Shown here: positions 10,347 to 19,132 of the stretch, one piece after another | Position numbering within the stretch: position 1 is the stretch's first letter | How the letters are laid out: each line of letters starts with the position of its first letter | Source of the DNA: Bacillus sp. NEB1478 | GTDB lineage: Bacteria > Bacillota > Bacilli > Bacillales > Fictibacillaceae | Length of the DNA: 64,000 nt | NCBI RefSeq assembly: GCF_031582965.1 | Contig: NZ_CP134049.1 | Coordinates: 1,302,001-1,366,000 of the forward strand | Direction of reading: 5' to 3' | Position numbers and translations under genes: made by a program | Notes under the pieces: generated by a model | What the model saw: only the letters and a program-made list of their open reading frames with translations | Told to the model about the DNA's origin: nothing | Databases searched by the model: none

Positions 10347-10403
10347 CTTCATCAAAGAGGATTTTAGATCTGTCTATCGAATGTTAGTACGTTGAGGTGA
10401 ACA

Positions 10404-11087
10404 ATGGGAATGGCACAAAAACTGCAGCACAACGTAACAATAAAAGGTACAAAAGACGGCCTCATCTTATTGTTGGATGATACATGTTCCTTTGAAAAGA
10501 TTATTGAGGAGCTCTTTGATAAATTAACCGCTGATAGTGGACAGCTGCTTAATGGTCCGGTGATTTCTGTCAAAGTAAAGACAGGAAACCGGTATATCAC
10601 AGCTGAACAAGAAAAACAATTACGGGAAGTTTTAAAAAACAAAGAGAACTTAATCATAAATAGAATTGAATCTGATGTCATCACAAAAACAGAAGCTGAG
10701 GAATTAAGAAAAGACGCTCAAGTTGTTACAGTCTCAAAGATAGTCAGATCCGGGCAAGTACTTGAGATTCAAGGTGATTTGCTGTTAATTGGGGATGTGA
10801 ACCCTGGCGGAACTGTGATGGCTACGGGTAACATTTATATTCTCGGCACATTAAAAGGCATCGCTCATTCTGGGAGCAAAGGCAACGAAGATACAATAAT
10901 TGCTGCATCTGTAATGAAGCCTTCGCAGCTAAGAATCGCAAATCATATTAACCGAGCACCAGACTCTTATCCGGATTTCGGAAATGAGATGGAGTTTGCT
11001 TACATATCTGTAGAAGAAGAACAGATTCGTATAGACCGAATCAGTGCTGTTCACAGGATTAAACCGCTGTTGAACAGTTTGGTATAG
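10404..11087 (+). CDS. minC: Septum-site-determining protein MinC
   Basis: This 227-residue FtsZ-assembly inhibitor acts near poles under MinD control. It has an N-terminal alpha/beta domain, then a C-terminal right-handed beta-helix seen as GDLLLIGDVNPGGTVMATGNIYILGTLKG. ATG 10404 follows TTGAGGTGAA; ATG 10410 is a close alternative. minD begins 15 bases downstream. Confidence 0.96.
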   Translation: MGMAQKLQHNVTIKGTKDGLILLLDDTCSFEKIIEELFDKLTADSGQLLNGPVISVKVKTGNRYITAEQEKQLREVLKNKENLIINRIESDVITKTEAEELRKDAQVVTVSKIVRSGQVLEIQGDLLLIGDVNPGGTVMATGNIYILGTLKGIAHSGSKGNEDTIIAASVMKPSQLRIANHINRAPDSYPDFGNEMEFAYISVEEEQIRIDRISAVHRIKPLLNSLV

Positions 11088-11102
11088 AAAGGGGAATGAC
11101 GC

Positions 11103-11897
11103 ATGGGAGAAGCAATTGTCATAACGTCTGGTAAAGGTGGAGTCGGTAAAACGACGACCTCTGCTAATTTAGGCACCGCCTTAGCTCTTTCTGGTAAGAA
11201 GGTATGTTTAGTAGATACGGATATTGGTCTACGGAATCTAGACGTACTAATGGGACTTGAAAACAGGATCATTTATGATTTAGTTGATGTCGCAGAAGAG
11301 CGCTGCAAGCTTAATCAAGCATTAATAAAGGACAAGCGTTTCGAATGTTTGTACCTTCTACCCGCTGCTCAAACAAAAGACAAATCTTCTATTCAGCCAG
11401 AACAAGTAAAGAAAATTGTTCAGGAATTGAAGCAAGACTATGATTATGTCATTATTGATTGTCCTGCGGGGATCGAACAAGGTTTCAAAAATGCGGTTGC
11501 CGGGGCTGATAAAGCAATTGTTGTAACAAATCCAGAAATATCTTCTGTTCGCGATGCTGATCGTATTATTGGCTTATTAGAACAAGAAGAAGTTGAAGCA
11601 CCTAAACTAATCGTTAACAGACTTCGTAATCATTTAGCTAAGAGCGGTGATATGCTGGAGGTTGACGAAATCGTTTCAGTTCTGTCGATTGAACTTTTAG
11701 GTGTAGTCATAGATGATGAGAATGTTATCAAAGCAGCGAACAAAGGAGAACCTGTTGCTATGCAGCCGGACTCTAAAGCGTCGATTGCTTATCGTAATAT
11801 TGCAAGAAGAATTTTAGGCGAATCCGTTCCATTATTATCATTGGAAGAAGAAAAGGGATTTTTCGGTAAAATTAAAACATTATTAGGGATGAAGTAA
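11103..11897 (+). CDS. minD: Septum-site-determining ATPase MinD
   Basis: This 264-residue ParA/MinD-type ATPase has a deviant Walker A GKGGVGKTT at residues 10-18, a switch segment (DTDIGLRNLD) and Walker B (VIIDCPAGIE). The C-terminal stretch GFFGKIKTLLGMK is the amphipathic membrane-targeting helix. It recruits MinC to the membrane. ATG follows AAAGGGGAATGACGC. Confidence 0.98.
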   Translation: MGEAIVITSGKGGVGKTTTSANLGTALALSGKKVCLVDTDIGLRNLDVLMGLENRIIYDLVDVAEERCKLNQALIKDKRFECLYLLPAAQTKDKSSIQPEQVKKIVQELKQDYDYVIIDCPAGIEQGFKNAVAGADKAIVVTNPEISSVRDADRIIGLLEQEEVEAPKLIVNRLRNHLAKSGDMLEVDEIVSVLSIELLGVVIDDENVIKAANKGEPVAMQPDSKASIAYRNIARRILGESVPLLSLEEEKGFFGKIKTLLGMK

Positions 11898-11902
11898 GAA
11901 AG

Positions 11903-11929
11903 CAGTGGTTAGTTGCCACTGTTTTTTTT
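11903..11929 (+). terminator. Rho-independent terminator after minD
   Basis: Stem CAGTGG / CCACTG followed by eight T residues; it closes the mre-min cluster. Confidence 0.85.
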
Positions 11930-12142
11930 GTTGATTCATAAGCGGCGAATCTCTTCGTCAATATCATTTTCTCGATGCTCATGTAGGATTAACTATGCTC
12001 ATGCGGTTACTCGTCGGAATTCTGTACATACATGTAAGCTTTCCATGCTTCGTAACTTTCACTTCCTCGACCTTCTTGCTTCTGAATCAACAAACTAATT
12101 TCTATTTTCTATACTGTTTTGATGTGTCATTTTCATTTTCTA

Positions 12143-12171
12143 TCATATATGCAGCGGACAAGTCATAGGAT
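12143..12171 (+). promoter_or_regulatory. Possible sigma-E promoter for spoIVFA-spoIVFB
   Basis: TCATAT (12143-12148) and CATAGGAT (12164-12171) with 15 bases between them loosely fit a mother-cell sigma-E promoter, 30 bases before spoIVFA. The spoIVF operon is known to be sigma-E controlled in B. subtilis. Apart from this and the minD terminator I see nothing in 11930-12202. Confidence 0.3.
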
Positions 12172-12202
12172 GTACATATATGAGAAAAATGGAGGAACGG
12201 TT

Positions 12203-12928
12203 ATGAAAAATAGAGCTGATGAGATTCGAAAGAAATACGGTAATTTTTCGAAAAATCCAAATGTAAATGAAAAGAGCCCTTTATTTAGCAGAGATCAAAA
12301 TGAAAAATCTCATCCTCTATTAAACCGTCATGCCCTTATCATGCAAGTCATGTTTTCTATAATATTATTTTTAATTGTAGGTATTATCTTCAAAAATACT
12401 GGAGAACAAACTGCAAAGGCACAAAGCTATATCCGTCACGTTTATGAAGATGAATTTCATTTCGCAGCTGCAAAAGATTGGTATGAAAAACAATTTGGTA
12501 AACCTCTTGCACTTTTACCAAAGGATAAGATATTGAAGAAAACAGATAAAGAAGAGGTACGAGAAGTCTATGCCTCTCCTGCCAACGGAAAAGTATATGA
12601 AACGTTTAAAGCCAACGGAAAAGGAATTTGGGTTAAAACGGGAAAAAGCGAATCTGTTGAAACAGCAAAGGACGGCTATATCATATTTGCTGGTAAAAAA
12701 GAAGGCTTAGGATACACGGTTATCATTCAGCACTCGGATGAACAGGAATCATGGTATGGAGACTTAAAGGAAATCGATAAATCAATCAAGCTCTATAATT
12801 ATGTGGATAGCGGAACTGAACTTGGAAAAGTATCTGATTATGAAGGAGGAAAAGCCGGGAAATTTTATTTTGCATTAAAAAAAGACAAAAACTTTATTGA
12901 TCCGAGCAAGGTGGTTCCATTTGATTAA
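12203..12928 (+). CDS. spoIVFA: Stage IV sporulation protein FA
   Basis: This 241-residue single-pass protein has a cytoplasmic N-terminus, a transmembrane helix at about residues 45-63 and a C-terminal M23/LytM-like domain (about 120-238) that lacks an obvious catalytic HxH. In the mother-cell membrane around the forespore it holds and stabilises the SpoIVFB protease and BofA. The frame is open from 12119, but ATG 12203 follows TGGAGGAACGG. It overlaps spoIVFB by eight bases. Confidence 0.9.
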   Translation: MKNRADEIRKKYGNFSKNPNVNEKSPLFSRDQNEKSHPLLNRHALIMQVMFSIILFLIVGIIFKNTGEQTAKAQSYIRHVYEDEFHFAAAKDWYEKQFGKPLALLPKDKILKKTDKEEVREVYASPANGKVYETFKANGKGIWVKTGKSESVETAKDGYIIFAGKKEGLGYTVIIQHSDEQESWYGDLKEIDKSIKLYNYVDSGTELGKVSDYEGGKAGKFYFALKKDKNFIDPSKVVPFD

Positions 12929-13772
12929 ACTTTTAATTGAATTTATCCGAAAAATAAAGATTAATCCAGCCTTTTGGGTCGTAATTATGGGAGCTGTATT
13001 TACAGGGCACTTCAGGGAGATTATCATTTGGTTTTTCGTAGTTCTCATTCATGAGATGGGTCATTTCGCCGGAGCCCATCTTTTTAAATGGAGAATTTCC
13101 CGAATTGATTTACTTCCATTTGGCGGTGCAGCTGTAGTTGAGGAGCATGGAACGAGACCATTCTTTGAGGAGGTATGGGTAGCTGTACTTGGTCCTCTGC
13201 AGCATGTGTGGCTTGTTGGTATTTCCTTTCTTCTTTATCAATTCCATTTCGTAACTTATGAGGACTTTTATTGGTTCTTGACATTAAATTTCACTTTGTT
13301 TTTATTTAACCTGCTGCCAATTTGGCCATTAGACGGAGGGAAGATCGTTTTTGCGATATGCGCAAAATATATGCCTTTTAAATATGCACAAAAAAAATTC
13401 TTAATCGGATCAGCTTGTATTTTTATAGTAGCCGCTGGCTGGGAGCTATTTATTCAGCCGAACCATTTAAATTTGTGGGTCATTTGTCTATTTTTAATAG
13501 TAGCGCACATCTTAGAATGGAGACGGCAGCATTATGTTTTTATTCGCTTTTTATTGAGCAGAAATACACAATCTCCCCCAAAAAGAAAAAGTACAATTCT
13601 TGTGTCTCCCTCAATTCCAATATCTAAAGTTACTCATCTATTTATGAAAGAGTTTACACATGAAATCATCGTAAAAAAAACACGCCCTGTTGTTATACAA
13701 GAAAAAGACTTGTTGGAAGCTTTCTTTCACTTGCCTTCAACAGAATGTGCAATTGGAAAGTTTTTTCGTTAA
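12921..13772 (+). CDS. spoIVFB: Site-2-type intramembrane metalloprotease SpoIVFB
   Basis: This 283-residue polytopic protease cleaves pro-sigma-K. The zinc motif HEMGH is at residues 44-48 and the third ligand lies in NLLPIWPLDGGK. The C-terminal part (about 215-283) looks like a single CBS domain. A TTG start at 12921 is chosen: it follows AAGGTGG (12908-12914) inside the end of spoIVFA and matches the usual short N-terminus. The frame itself is open from 12897. Confidence 0.9.
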   Translation: MIKLLIEFIRKIKINPAFWVVIMGAVFTGHFREIIIWFFVVLIHEMGHFAGAHLFKWRISRIDLLPFGGAAVVEEHGTRPFFEEVWVAVLGPLQHVWLVGISFLLYQFHFVTYEDFYWFLTLNFTLFLFNLLPIWPLDGGKIVFAICAKYMPFKYAQKKFLIGSACIFIVAAGWELFIQPNHLNLWVICLFLIVAHILEWRRQHYVFIRFLLSRNTQSPPKRKSTILVSPSIPISKVTHLFMKEFTHEIIVKKTRPVVIQEKDLLEAFFHLPSTECAIGKFFR

Positions 13773-13783
13773 AATAAAGTTAG

Positions 13784-15292
13784 ATGGTAAACGAACAGGG
13801 AGATGTGAAAACAAAAATGCAACAAGTTGTAATAAACGCAGCTGGGATGGAAAAACGCACCGCTCTGTTAAAAGACGGGAAACTTATTGAATGTGCTTAC
13901 CAGCGTCCGGATGAAAAACCCTCGGCTGGCAGTATTTATAAAGGAAGAGTACAAAAAGTACTTCCAGGTATGCAAGCAGTATTTGTTGATATTGGTACGG
14001 ATAAAAATGGTTTTCTTCATAAAGATGATCTGCCTGGATATTATCAGTTATCTGATAAAGAGAAGAAACAAATATCAATTTCTAATTTAGTCAAAGAAGG
14101 CGAGTCTATTCTGGTTCAAATTGTGAAAGAAGAATCGGGTGAAAAAGGGGCTAAATTAACAGCTCTTCTCTCTTTTACTGCTCATCTGCTTGTCTATTTT
14201 CCTTATACGCCGCATGTCGGAGTATCCAAAAAAATTAAAGAATCCGCACGAGAGACTTTAAATAAATGGGGAGCACAATATACTGCAGATCAGGAAGGTC
14301 TGATTATCCGCACAGGTTGTGAAGATTTTCCGGAAGAAGAAATGCTTAAAGAGTTAAATGGTCTTAGAAAACAATTTTTGGATGTGCTGAAGAAATCTGA
14401 AGAGAAGAAAGCGCCTTACCTTCTTATAAGACCAGCTTTTTATCAAACTTATTTAGAAAAATGGCTTAATCAGCACGTTGAAGAGATAATCGTCGATGAC
14501 CATGAAACGTATTCTCAGATTAAAGAATACATTTCAGCTTTTAGTAAATCATATTCAGTTACCCTTTATAATGAAAGAGAACCGATATTTAGTAAGTTTG
14601 GCATTGATGCAGAAATTCGAAAAAGCTTATCCCCGCATGTTTGGCTAAAAAATGGTTCATCATTATATATAAATGTAACAGAAGCCTTAACAGTAATTGA
14701 TGTGAATACAGGCAAATTTATCGGCAAAAAGGACCGGGCAAAAACAGTAGTAGAAACAAACTTACTTGCAGCTGAAGAAATTACGAAACAGCTGCGTTTA
14801 CGTAATTTAGCTGGTATGATTGTTATCGATTTTATTACGATGAGTTCGGATAAGGACAAGCAGATGGTTATGTCTGCTATCCAAAAAGAGATACGCAATG
14901 ATTCAGCAACTATAATTATCCATGGTTTTACAAAAATGGGTCTTTTTGAGATGACAAGGAAAAAAGAACGTCCAACTCTTTTAGAGACTTTAACTGTAAA
15001 ACCAAGTGGTGATGTGATGGATGGTCATCGAATTCGACCTGAAACTCATTATTTTGAACTTGAAAGAATAGCGATCGAACATATGTATCACGATGATGAG
15101 GCATTTTGGATTGAAGGACCGTACTATTTTTTCGATTGGATTCAGAATAACCCGGAAAAGCTTTCTGAAATTGAAGAAAAATACAGTAAAAAGTTTTTTG
15201 TCAGCAAGGGTGATTCCAAACGGGAAATTAACCTGCGTAAAACAGGTACTATTGAAGAAATAAAAGCCCGTATATTAAAAGATACACATTGA
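13784..15292 (+). CDS. rng: Ribonuclease E/G family protein (RNase G-like)
   Basis: About 502 residues. An S1-like domain starts near residue 47 (GSIYKGRVQKVLPGMQAVFVDIG), and the catalytic core carries the metal-binding aspartate motifs VIDVNTGKFIGKKDR and MIVIDFI. This family cleaves single-stranded RNA and processes rRNA and mRNA. B. subtilis lacks it. The usual zinc-link CPxCxG after the MTRKxxRP segment is absent (the sequence reads LTVKPSGDVMDG). The start is uncertain: ATG 13784 has no good ribosome site, while ATG 13817 lies 14 bases past AGGGAG. The stop TGA sits inside the rplU -35 box. Confidence 0.88.
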   Translation: MVNEQGDVKTKMQQVVINAAGMEKRTALLKDGKLIECAYQRPDEKPSAGSIYKGRVQKVLPGMQAVFVDIGTDKNGFLHKDDLPGYYQLSDKEKKQISISNLVKEGESILVQIVKEESGEKGAKLTALLSFTAHLLVYFPYTPHVGVSKKIKESARETLNKWGAQYTADQEGLIIRTGCEDFPEEEMLKELNGLRKQFLDVLKKSEEKKAPYLLIRPAFYQTYLEKWLNQHVEEIIVDDHETYSQIKEYISAFSKSYSVTLYNEREPIFSKFGIDAEIRKSLSPHVWLKNGSSLYINVTEALTVIDVNTGKFIGKKDRAKTVVETNLLAAEEITKQLRLRNLAGMIVIDFITMSSDKDKQMVMSAIQKEIRNDSATIIIHGFTKMGLFEMTRKKERPTLLETLTVKPSGDVMDGHRIRPETHYFELERIAIEHMYHDDEAFWIEGPYYFFDWIQNNPEKLSEIEEKYSKKFFVSKGDSKREINLRKTGTIEEIKARILKDTH

Positions 15293-15318
15293 CACAAGCG
15301 GTCAAAACATGGTATCCT
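15289..15318 (+). promoter_or_regulatory. Promoter of the rplU-prp-rpmA operon
   Basis: Perfect TTGACA (15289-15294), 18-base spacer and TATCCT (15313-15318). The -35 overlaps the last codon and stop of rng. Confidence 0.65.
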
Positions 15319-15325
15319 TTTTTCG

Positions 15326-15422
15326 TTAGTGTTTGGAGCACCCGCTCCAACCGCACAGACTAGGTTTTAAGTATATTTTATACACCTAGGATGGCGAGTC
15401 TGAGTATAAGAGGAGGTGCACG
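15326..15422 (+). ncRNA. L21 leader (ribosomal protein leader of rplU)
   Basis: The untranslated leader carries the conserved blocks I recognise from Firmicute L21 leaders: CCGCTCCAACCGCACAGACT, a CTAGG / CCTAG stem, GGATGGCGAGTCTGAGTATAAGAGGAGGTGC. AGACT pairs with AGTCT to close the structure just before the ribosome site. It probably provides autogenous control of the operon by L21. The 5' end is estimated from the promoter. Confidence 0.85.
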
Positions 15423-15425
15423 TTG

Positions 15426-15734
15426 ATGTACGCAATTATTCAAACTGGTGGTAAACAAGTTCGTGTTGAAGAAGGTCAAGCAATCTATGTTGAAAAACTA
15501 GATATCGAAGCTGGAGAAACAGTAACATTTGAAGATGTATTGATGATCGGTGGAGACAGCTTGAAATTAGGAGCTCCTTTAGTTGAAGGCGCTACAGTTA
15601 CGGCAAAAGTTGAGAAACACGGCCGTGGCGAAAAAGTGGTTGTTTATAAGTTTAAGGCGAAGAAAAACTATCGTCGTAAGCAAGGACACCGTCAACCATA
15701 CACAAAAGTTGTGATTGATAAAATTAACGGGTAA
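15426..15734 (+). CDS. rplU: 50S ribosomal protein L21
   Basis: This 102-residue ribosomal protein has the typical N-terminus [17 protein letters not shown] and basic C-terminal [19 protein letters not shown] that binds 23S rRNA. ATG 15426 lies six bases after GAGGAGGTG; the TTG just before it is too close. It is first in the operon with prp and rpmA. Confidence 0.98.
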   Translation: MYAIIQTGGKQVRVEEGQAIYVEKLDIEAGETVTFEDVLMIGGDSLKLGAPLVEGATVTAKVEKHGRGEKVVVYKFKAKKNYRRKQGHRQPYTKVVIDKING

Positions 15735-15740
15735 TTACTT

Positions 15741-16094
15741 ATGATTCATGTTTCTATATACAGAAACCATAATCAAGACATATTATCGTTTACGATGGAA
15801 GGGCATGCTGATTATGCCCCGCATGGCCAAGACTTGGTCTGTGCAGCGGCTACGGCAGTTTCGTTTGGTACGATTAATGCGATAGAACAGCTTTGCGGCT
15901 ATGAGCCTGAAGTTACCACTGTTGATGATGGTGGATTTCTAAAGCTTAATATACCGGATGAGATAAATGATTCTTCATTTCAACAAACACAATTGCTTTT
16001 GGAAGGTATGATTGTATCCCTGGCAACGATTGAAGCAGGATACAAAAAATATATTAAACTGACTCAACATGAAGGAGGTGGAACAAATGCTTAA
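15741..16094 (+). CDS. prp: Ribosomal-processing cysteine protease Prp (YsxB)
   Basis: This 117-residue protease has catalytic His22 ([10 protein letters not shown]) and Cys34 (DLVCAA) in the expected spacing. In Firmicutes it removes a short N-terminal extension from L27, the product of the next gene, whose extension is present here. It starts six bases after rplU with a poor ribosome site, suggesting coupling. Its 3' end overlaps rpmA by eight bases and carries the rpmA ribosome site. Confidence 0.93.
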   Translation: MIHVSIYRNHNQDILSFTMEGHADYAPHGQDLVCAAATAVSFGTINAIEQLCGYEPEVTTVDDGGFLKLNIPDEINDSSFQQTQLLLEGMIVSLATIEAGYKKYIKLTQHEGGGTNA

Positions 16095-16377
16095 ATTAAA
16101 CCTTCAATATTTTGCATCCAAAAAAGGTGTAGGTAGCACAAAGAACGGTCGTGATTCACAGTCTAAGCGTCTTGGCGCTAAGCGTGCTGACGGACAATTC
16201 GTTTCTGGTGGTTCTATTCTTTACCGTCAACGCGGTACTAAGATCTATCCTGGTACAAACGTTGGTAAAGGCGGAGATGACACACTATTTGCAAAGGTAG
16301 ACGGTATCGTTCGTTTCGAGCGTTTGGGCCGTGACCGCAAAAAGGTAAGTGTTTACCCAATCGCGCAAGAAGCGTAA
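16087..16377 (+). CDS. rpmA: 50S ribosomal protein L27 with cleavable N-terminal extension
   Basis: This 96-residue protein starts [18 protein letters not shown]. The leading nine residues form the Firmicute-type extension, with the Prp cut expected between Phe9 and Ala10. Mature L27 reaches the peptidyl-transferase centre. ATG 16087 follows AAGGAGGTG (16072-16080), which lies inside prp; the earlier in-frame ATG 16069 would lie before that ribosome site. Confidence 0.97.
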   Translation: MLKLNLQYFASKKGVGSTKNGRDSQSKRLGAKRADGQFVSGGSILYRQRGTKIYPGTNVGKGGDDTLFAKVDGIVRFERLGRDRKKVSVYPIAQEA

Positions 16378-16387
16378 GAGGGAGATA

Positions 16388-16418
16388 AAAACTCTAACCA
16401 GATTGGTTAGGGTTTTTT
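16388..16418 (+). terminator. Rho-independent terminator after rpmA
   Basis: Stem AAACTCTAACCA / TGGTTAGGGTTT with one G-T mismatch position, three-base loop and T-run. Confidence 0.9.
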
Positions 16419-16457
16419 ATTTGCACTCGTTAAAATGGATTCAATGCTCACTCTTTA

Positions 16458-16485
16458 GGCTGACGGATTAGACTTGCCGTCAGCC
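16458..16485 (+). terminator. Second hairpin between rpmA and spo0B
   Basis: A perfect 9-bp stem GGCTGACGG / CCGTCAGCC with a ten-base loop, followed by AAGTTTTCTTT. It could be a back-up terminator. A further 7-bp inverted repeat TTAGCTT (16502-16508) / AAGCTAA (16534-16540) follows. Confidence 0.45.
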
Positions 16486-16591
16486 AAGTTTTCTTTATCA
16501 TTTAGCTTTTTATACACATAACGAATTAATTTTAAGCTAATTTGTCGGATTGAGGAATGCCATACTAAGTAGAAAGGCTAGGGAGTCGATG

Positions 16592-17128
16592 ATGCCAAAA
16601 AATTGGACAACGGTTGATCTTTTGCGCCATGCAAGGCATGACTGGTTAAACCAGCTTCAGCTGATTAAAGCAAACCTCTCGCTTGATCGAACGGAGAGAG
16701 CGAAAGAGATTATGAATGAAGTAATTGAATTGTCCCGGGAAGAATCGCGGATCTCCAACCTGAAAACCCCCAATCTAGCAGAGTACTTATTAACATATAA
16801 TTGGTTGAAACACCCGGTTAAGTTATTCGGGAAGGTTAAAGGCGAAAGTGGAGATTTTAGCTTATATGAAGAGGATTTGCTGAATATAACCAATGAATTA
16901 TGCGAGTTGTTGAACAGCTCGATATCCGGATATGAAGAATGTTATCTAATGATGACATTTATACCTGAAAATCTTCATGTATGCTTTGACTTTCATGGAC
17001 AATTATCTGAAAAAGAACTCGTCCATAATAAGATAAAGAAAATATTTTCAACACATAAAAGCCTGGAAGTCATCGAAAGCTATATGCATGATAATGAGTG
17101 TTATTTTGAAATTCGATTAAGTTCTTAA
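16592..17128 (+). CDS. spo0B: Sporulation initiation phosphotransferase Spo0B
   Basis: This 178-residue protein moves phosphate from Spo0F-P to Spo0A in the sporulation phosphorelay. The phospho-accepting histidine is in HARHDWLNQLQLIKANL, His16 by this start. The N-terminal helical hairpin dimerises and the C-terminal part is a degenerate kinase-like domain. ATG 16592 lies six bases after GGGAG; ATG 16589 is possible. It shares an operon with obg (16-base gap), as in B. subtilis. Confidence 0.92.
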   Translation: MPKNWTTVDLLRHARHDWLNQLQLIKANLSLDRTERAKEIMNEVIELSREESRISNLKTPNLAEYLLTYNWLKHPVKLFGKVKGESGDFSLYEEDLLNITNELCELLNSSISGYEECYLMMTFIPENLHVCFDFHGQLSEKELVHNKIKKIFSTHKSLEVIESYMHDNECYFEIRLSS

Positions 17129-17144
17129 GAAAGGAGGAGAATAA

Positions 17145-18431
17145 ATGTTTGTCGATCAGGTCAAAGTTTATGTTAAAGGCGGAGATGGCGGAAATGGGAT
17201 GGTTGCGTTTCGCCGCGAAAAATATGTTCCAGATGGCGGTCCTGCAGGCGGTGATGGCGGAAAAGGCGCTAGCGTTATTTTTGAAGTGGAAGAAGGACTT
17301 CGTACGTTAATGGATTTCCGTTTTAATCGCCACTTTAAAGCTAATAGAGGCGAACATGGGATGTCAAAAGGCATGCATGGGAAGAAAGCCAATGATATGA
17401 TCGTAAAGGTTCCTCCTGGTACAGTCGTTTCAGACGCGAATACTGGAGAAACGATTGCGGACCTCGTGCACCATAAACAGCAAGCGGTCATCGCTAAAGG
17501 TGGACGTGGAGGACGCGGGAACACTCGTTTTGCAACACCTGCAAACCCAGCGCCAGAAATCGCTGAAAATGGGGAGCCTGGAGTAGAAAGAGAAGTTACA
17601 CTTGAATTGAAAGTGTTAGCAGATGTAGGGTTGGTTGGATTTCCGAGCGTTGGTAAATCAACGTTACTATCAATCGTTTCTGCTGCTAAACCTAAGATAG
17701 CTGCCTATCATTTCACAACGATCACGCCTAACTTAGGTGTTGTTCCTGTGGAAGATGGCAGAAGCTTCGTTATGGCAGATCTGCCAGGATTGATTGAAGG
17801 AGCGCACGAAGGAGTAGGACTTGGACATCAATTCTTAAGGCATATTGAAAGAACAAGAGTTATTCTGCATGTTATTGACATGTCTGGTATGGAGGGACGC
17901 GATCCATACGAAGATTTTGTTAAGATCAACGAAGAGCTCAACCAATACAACATGAGACTAATGGAACGTCCGCAAATCGTTATTGCGAACAAGATGGACA
18001 TTCCTGGAGCGGAAGAGAATCTGATTGCATTTAAAGAGCAAGTGGGCGAAGATGTTAAAGTTTTCCCTATTTCGGCAATCACACGCCAAGGAATTCGTGA
18101 TGTATTATTCACAACTGCAGATATTCTTGAAGTGACACCGGAATTCCCAATCATTCATGATGAGGGGCCGGAAGAACAGCGTGTACTTTATAAACACGAA
18201 AAAGAAGAAGCTGGATTTTATATTACGCGCGATCCTGCAGGAACATTTGTTATTAACGGTCCGAAAATTGAGAAGTTGTTTAAGATGACAGACTTCTCAA
18301 GAGAAGAAACGATCAAACGTTTTGCAAGACAGCTGCGTACACTCGGTGTTGACCAGGCGCTTCGTGATCGCGGTGCTGAACATGGTGACGTAGTAAGAAT
18401 CTTAAAATATGAATTTGAATTCATTGACTAA
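17145..18431 (+). CDS. obg: Obg-family GTPase (ObgE/CgtA)
   Basis: This 428-residue GTPase has a glycine-rich Obg fold (residues 1-158), the G domain with G1 GFPSVGKS (165-172), G3 DLPGLIEGA and G4 NKMD, then the C-terminal OCT domain. It acts in late 50S assembly and in the stress and sporulation response. ATG follows AGAAAGGAGGAGAATAA. It ends in a strong terminator. Confidence 0.98.
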   Translation: MFVDQVKVYVKGGDGGNGMVAFRREKYVPDGGPAGGDGGKGASVIFEVEEGLRTLMDFRFNRHFKANRGEHGMSKGMHGKKANDMIVKVPPGTVVSDANTGETIADLVHHKQQAVIAKGGRGGRGNTRFATPANPAPEIAENGEPGVEREVTLELKVLADVGLVGFPSVGKSTLLSIVSAAKPKIAAYHFTTITPNLGVVPVEDGRSFVMADLPGLIEGAHEGVGLGHQFLRHIERTRVILHVIDMSGMEGRDPYEDFVKINEELNQYNMRLMERPQIVIANKMDIPGAEENLIAFKEQVGEDVKVFPISAITRQGIRDVLFTTADILEVTPEFPIIHDEGPEEQRVLYKHEKEEAGFYITRDPAGTFVINGPKIEKLFKMTDFSREETIKRFARQLRTLGVDQALRDRGAEHGDVVRILKYEFEFID

Positions 18432-18436
18432 GAAAG

Positions 18437-18469
18437 AAGCTGACTCAACGATTTGAGTTAGCTTTTTTT
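18437..18469 (+). terminator. Rho-independent terminator after obg
   Basis: Stem AAGCTGACTCAA / TTGAGTTAGCTT with one G-T pair and a long T-run. Confidence 0.9.
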
Positions 18470-18487
18470 ACATATGTCCATGTGGAA

Positions 18488-18516
18488 TAGACATTAACCT
18501 GTATATTTATTATAAT
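18488..18516 (+). promoter_or_regulatory. Sigma-A promoter for pheB
   Basis: TAGACA (18488-18493), 17-base spacer, perfect TATAAT (18511-18516). Confidence 0.7.
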
Positions 18517-18547
18517 AGGTCTATGATTTATACCGGAGGAAATGGTT

Positions 18548-18994
18548 ATGAAAAATGATAAACAATATTATATGGTGAGAGAAGATGTACTTTCAGAATC
18601 CATGCAAAAAGCACTGGAAGCTAAATCATTGTTGGATCGCGGAAAAGTGAAAACTGTTGCAGAAGCGGCTGAACAAGTAGGATTGAGCAGAAGTGCTTTT
18701 TATAAATACCGTGATGGAATATTTCCGTTCCATACGATGGTAAAAGAAAAAATTATTACACTGTCATTGCATTTAGAAGACAGGTCTGGAGCTTTGTCGA
18801 GTTTGTTGACTGTTGTTGCTTCACAAGGCTGCAATGTTTTAACGATTAATCAAACGATTCCATTGCAAGGACGAGCACACATCACTTTAACGATTGAAAC
18901 AAATATGCTTCAAGGTGATCTTAAGGATTTATTAGCATTGCTTAACCGAATGGAGACTGTAGAAAAGGTGGAAGTCGTCGGGACGGGAGCATAA
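18548..18994 (+). CDS. pheB: ACT-domain protein PheB
   Basis: A 148-residue protein. Residues about 25-55 look like a small helix-turn-helix ([22 protein letters not shown]) and residues about 70-145 form an ACT domain of the kind that binds amino acids. The molecular role of PheB is not settled. ATG 18548 lies seven bases after GGAGGA; ATG 18542 is too close. In B. subtilis pheA (prephenate dehydratase) follows directly, but here a terminator follows and pheA is absent. Confidence 0.88.
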   Translation: MKNDKQYYMVREDVLSESMQKALEAKSLLDRGKVKTVAEAAEQVGLSRSAFYKYRDGIFPFHTMVKEKIITLSLHLEDRSGALSSLLTVVASQGCNVLTINQTIPLQGRAHITLTIETNMLQGDLKDLLALLNRMETVEKVEVVGTGA

Positions 18995-19013
18995 ATAGAT
19001 TTAAGTAAAAAAA

Positions 19014-19044
19014 CCCGCTGAAAATTTTCAGCAGGGCTTTTTTT
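19014..19044. terminator. Terminator after pheB, probably bidirectional
   Basis: Stem CCCGCTGAAA / TTTCAGCAGGG with one bulged base, a T-run on the + side and an A-run before it (a T-run on the - strand). It lies between convergent pheB and nadR. Confidence 0.8.
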
Positions 19045-19132
19045 ATGAGCGCTATCCGGAAAATACGAGTGCCATCCGAGAAATATGCGCACCAGCACTT
19101 GGCTGTATGCATCAACTCTTTATTCATGAATG

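Noticed and set aside
11913..12098. Open frame of 61 codons after minD
   Set aside because: It starts in the minD terminator region, has no ribosome site and no recognisable features.
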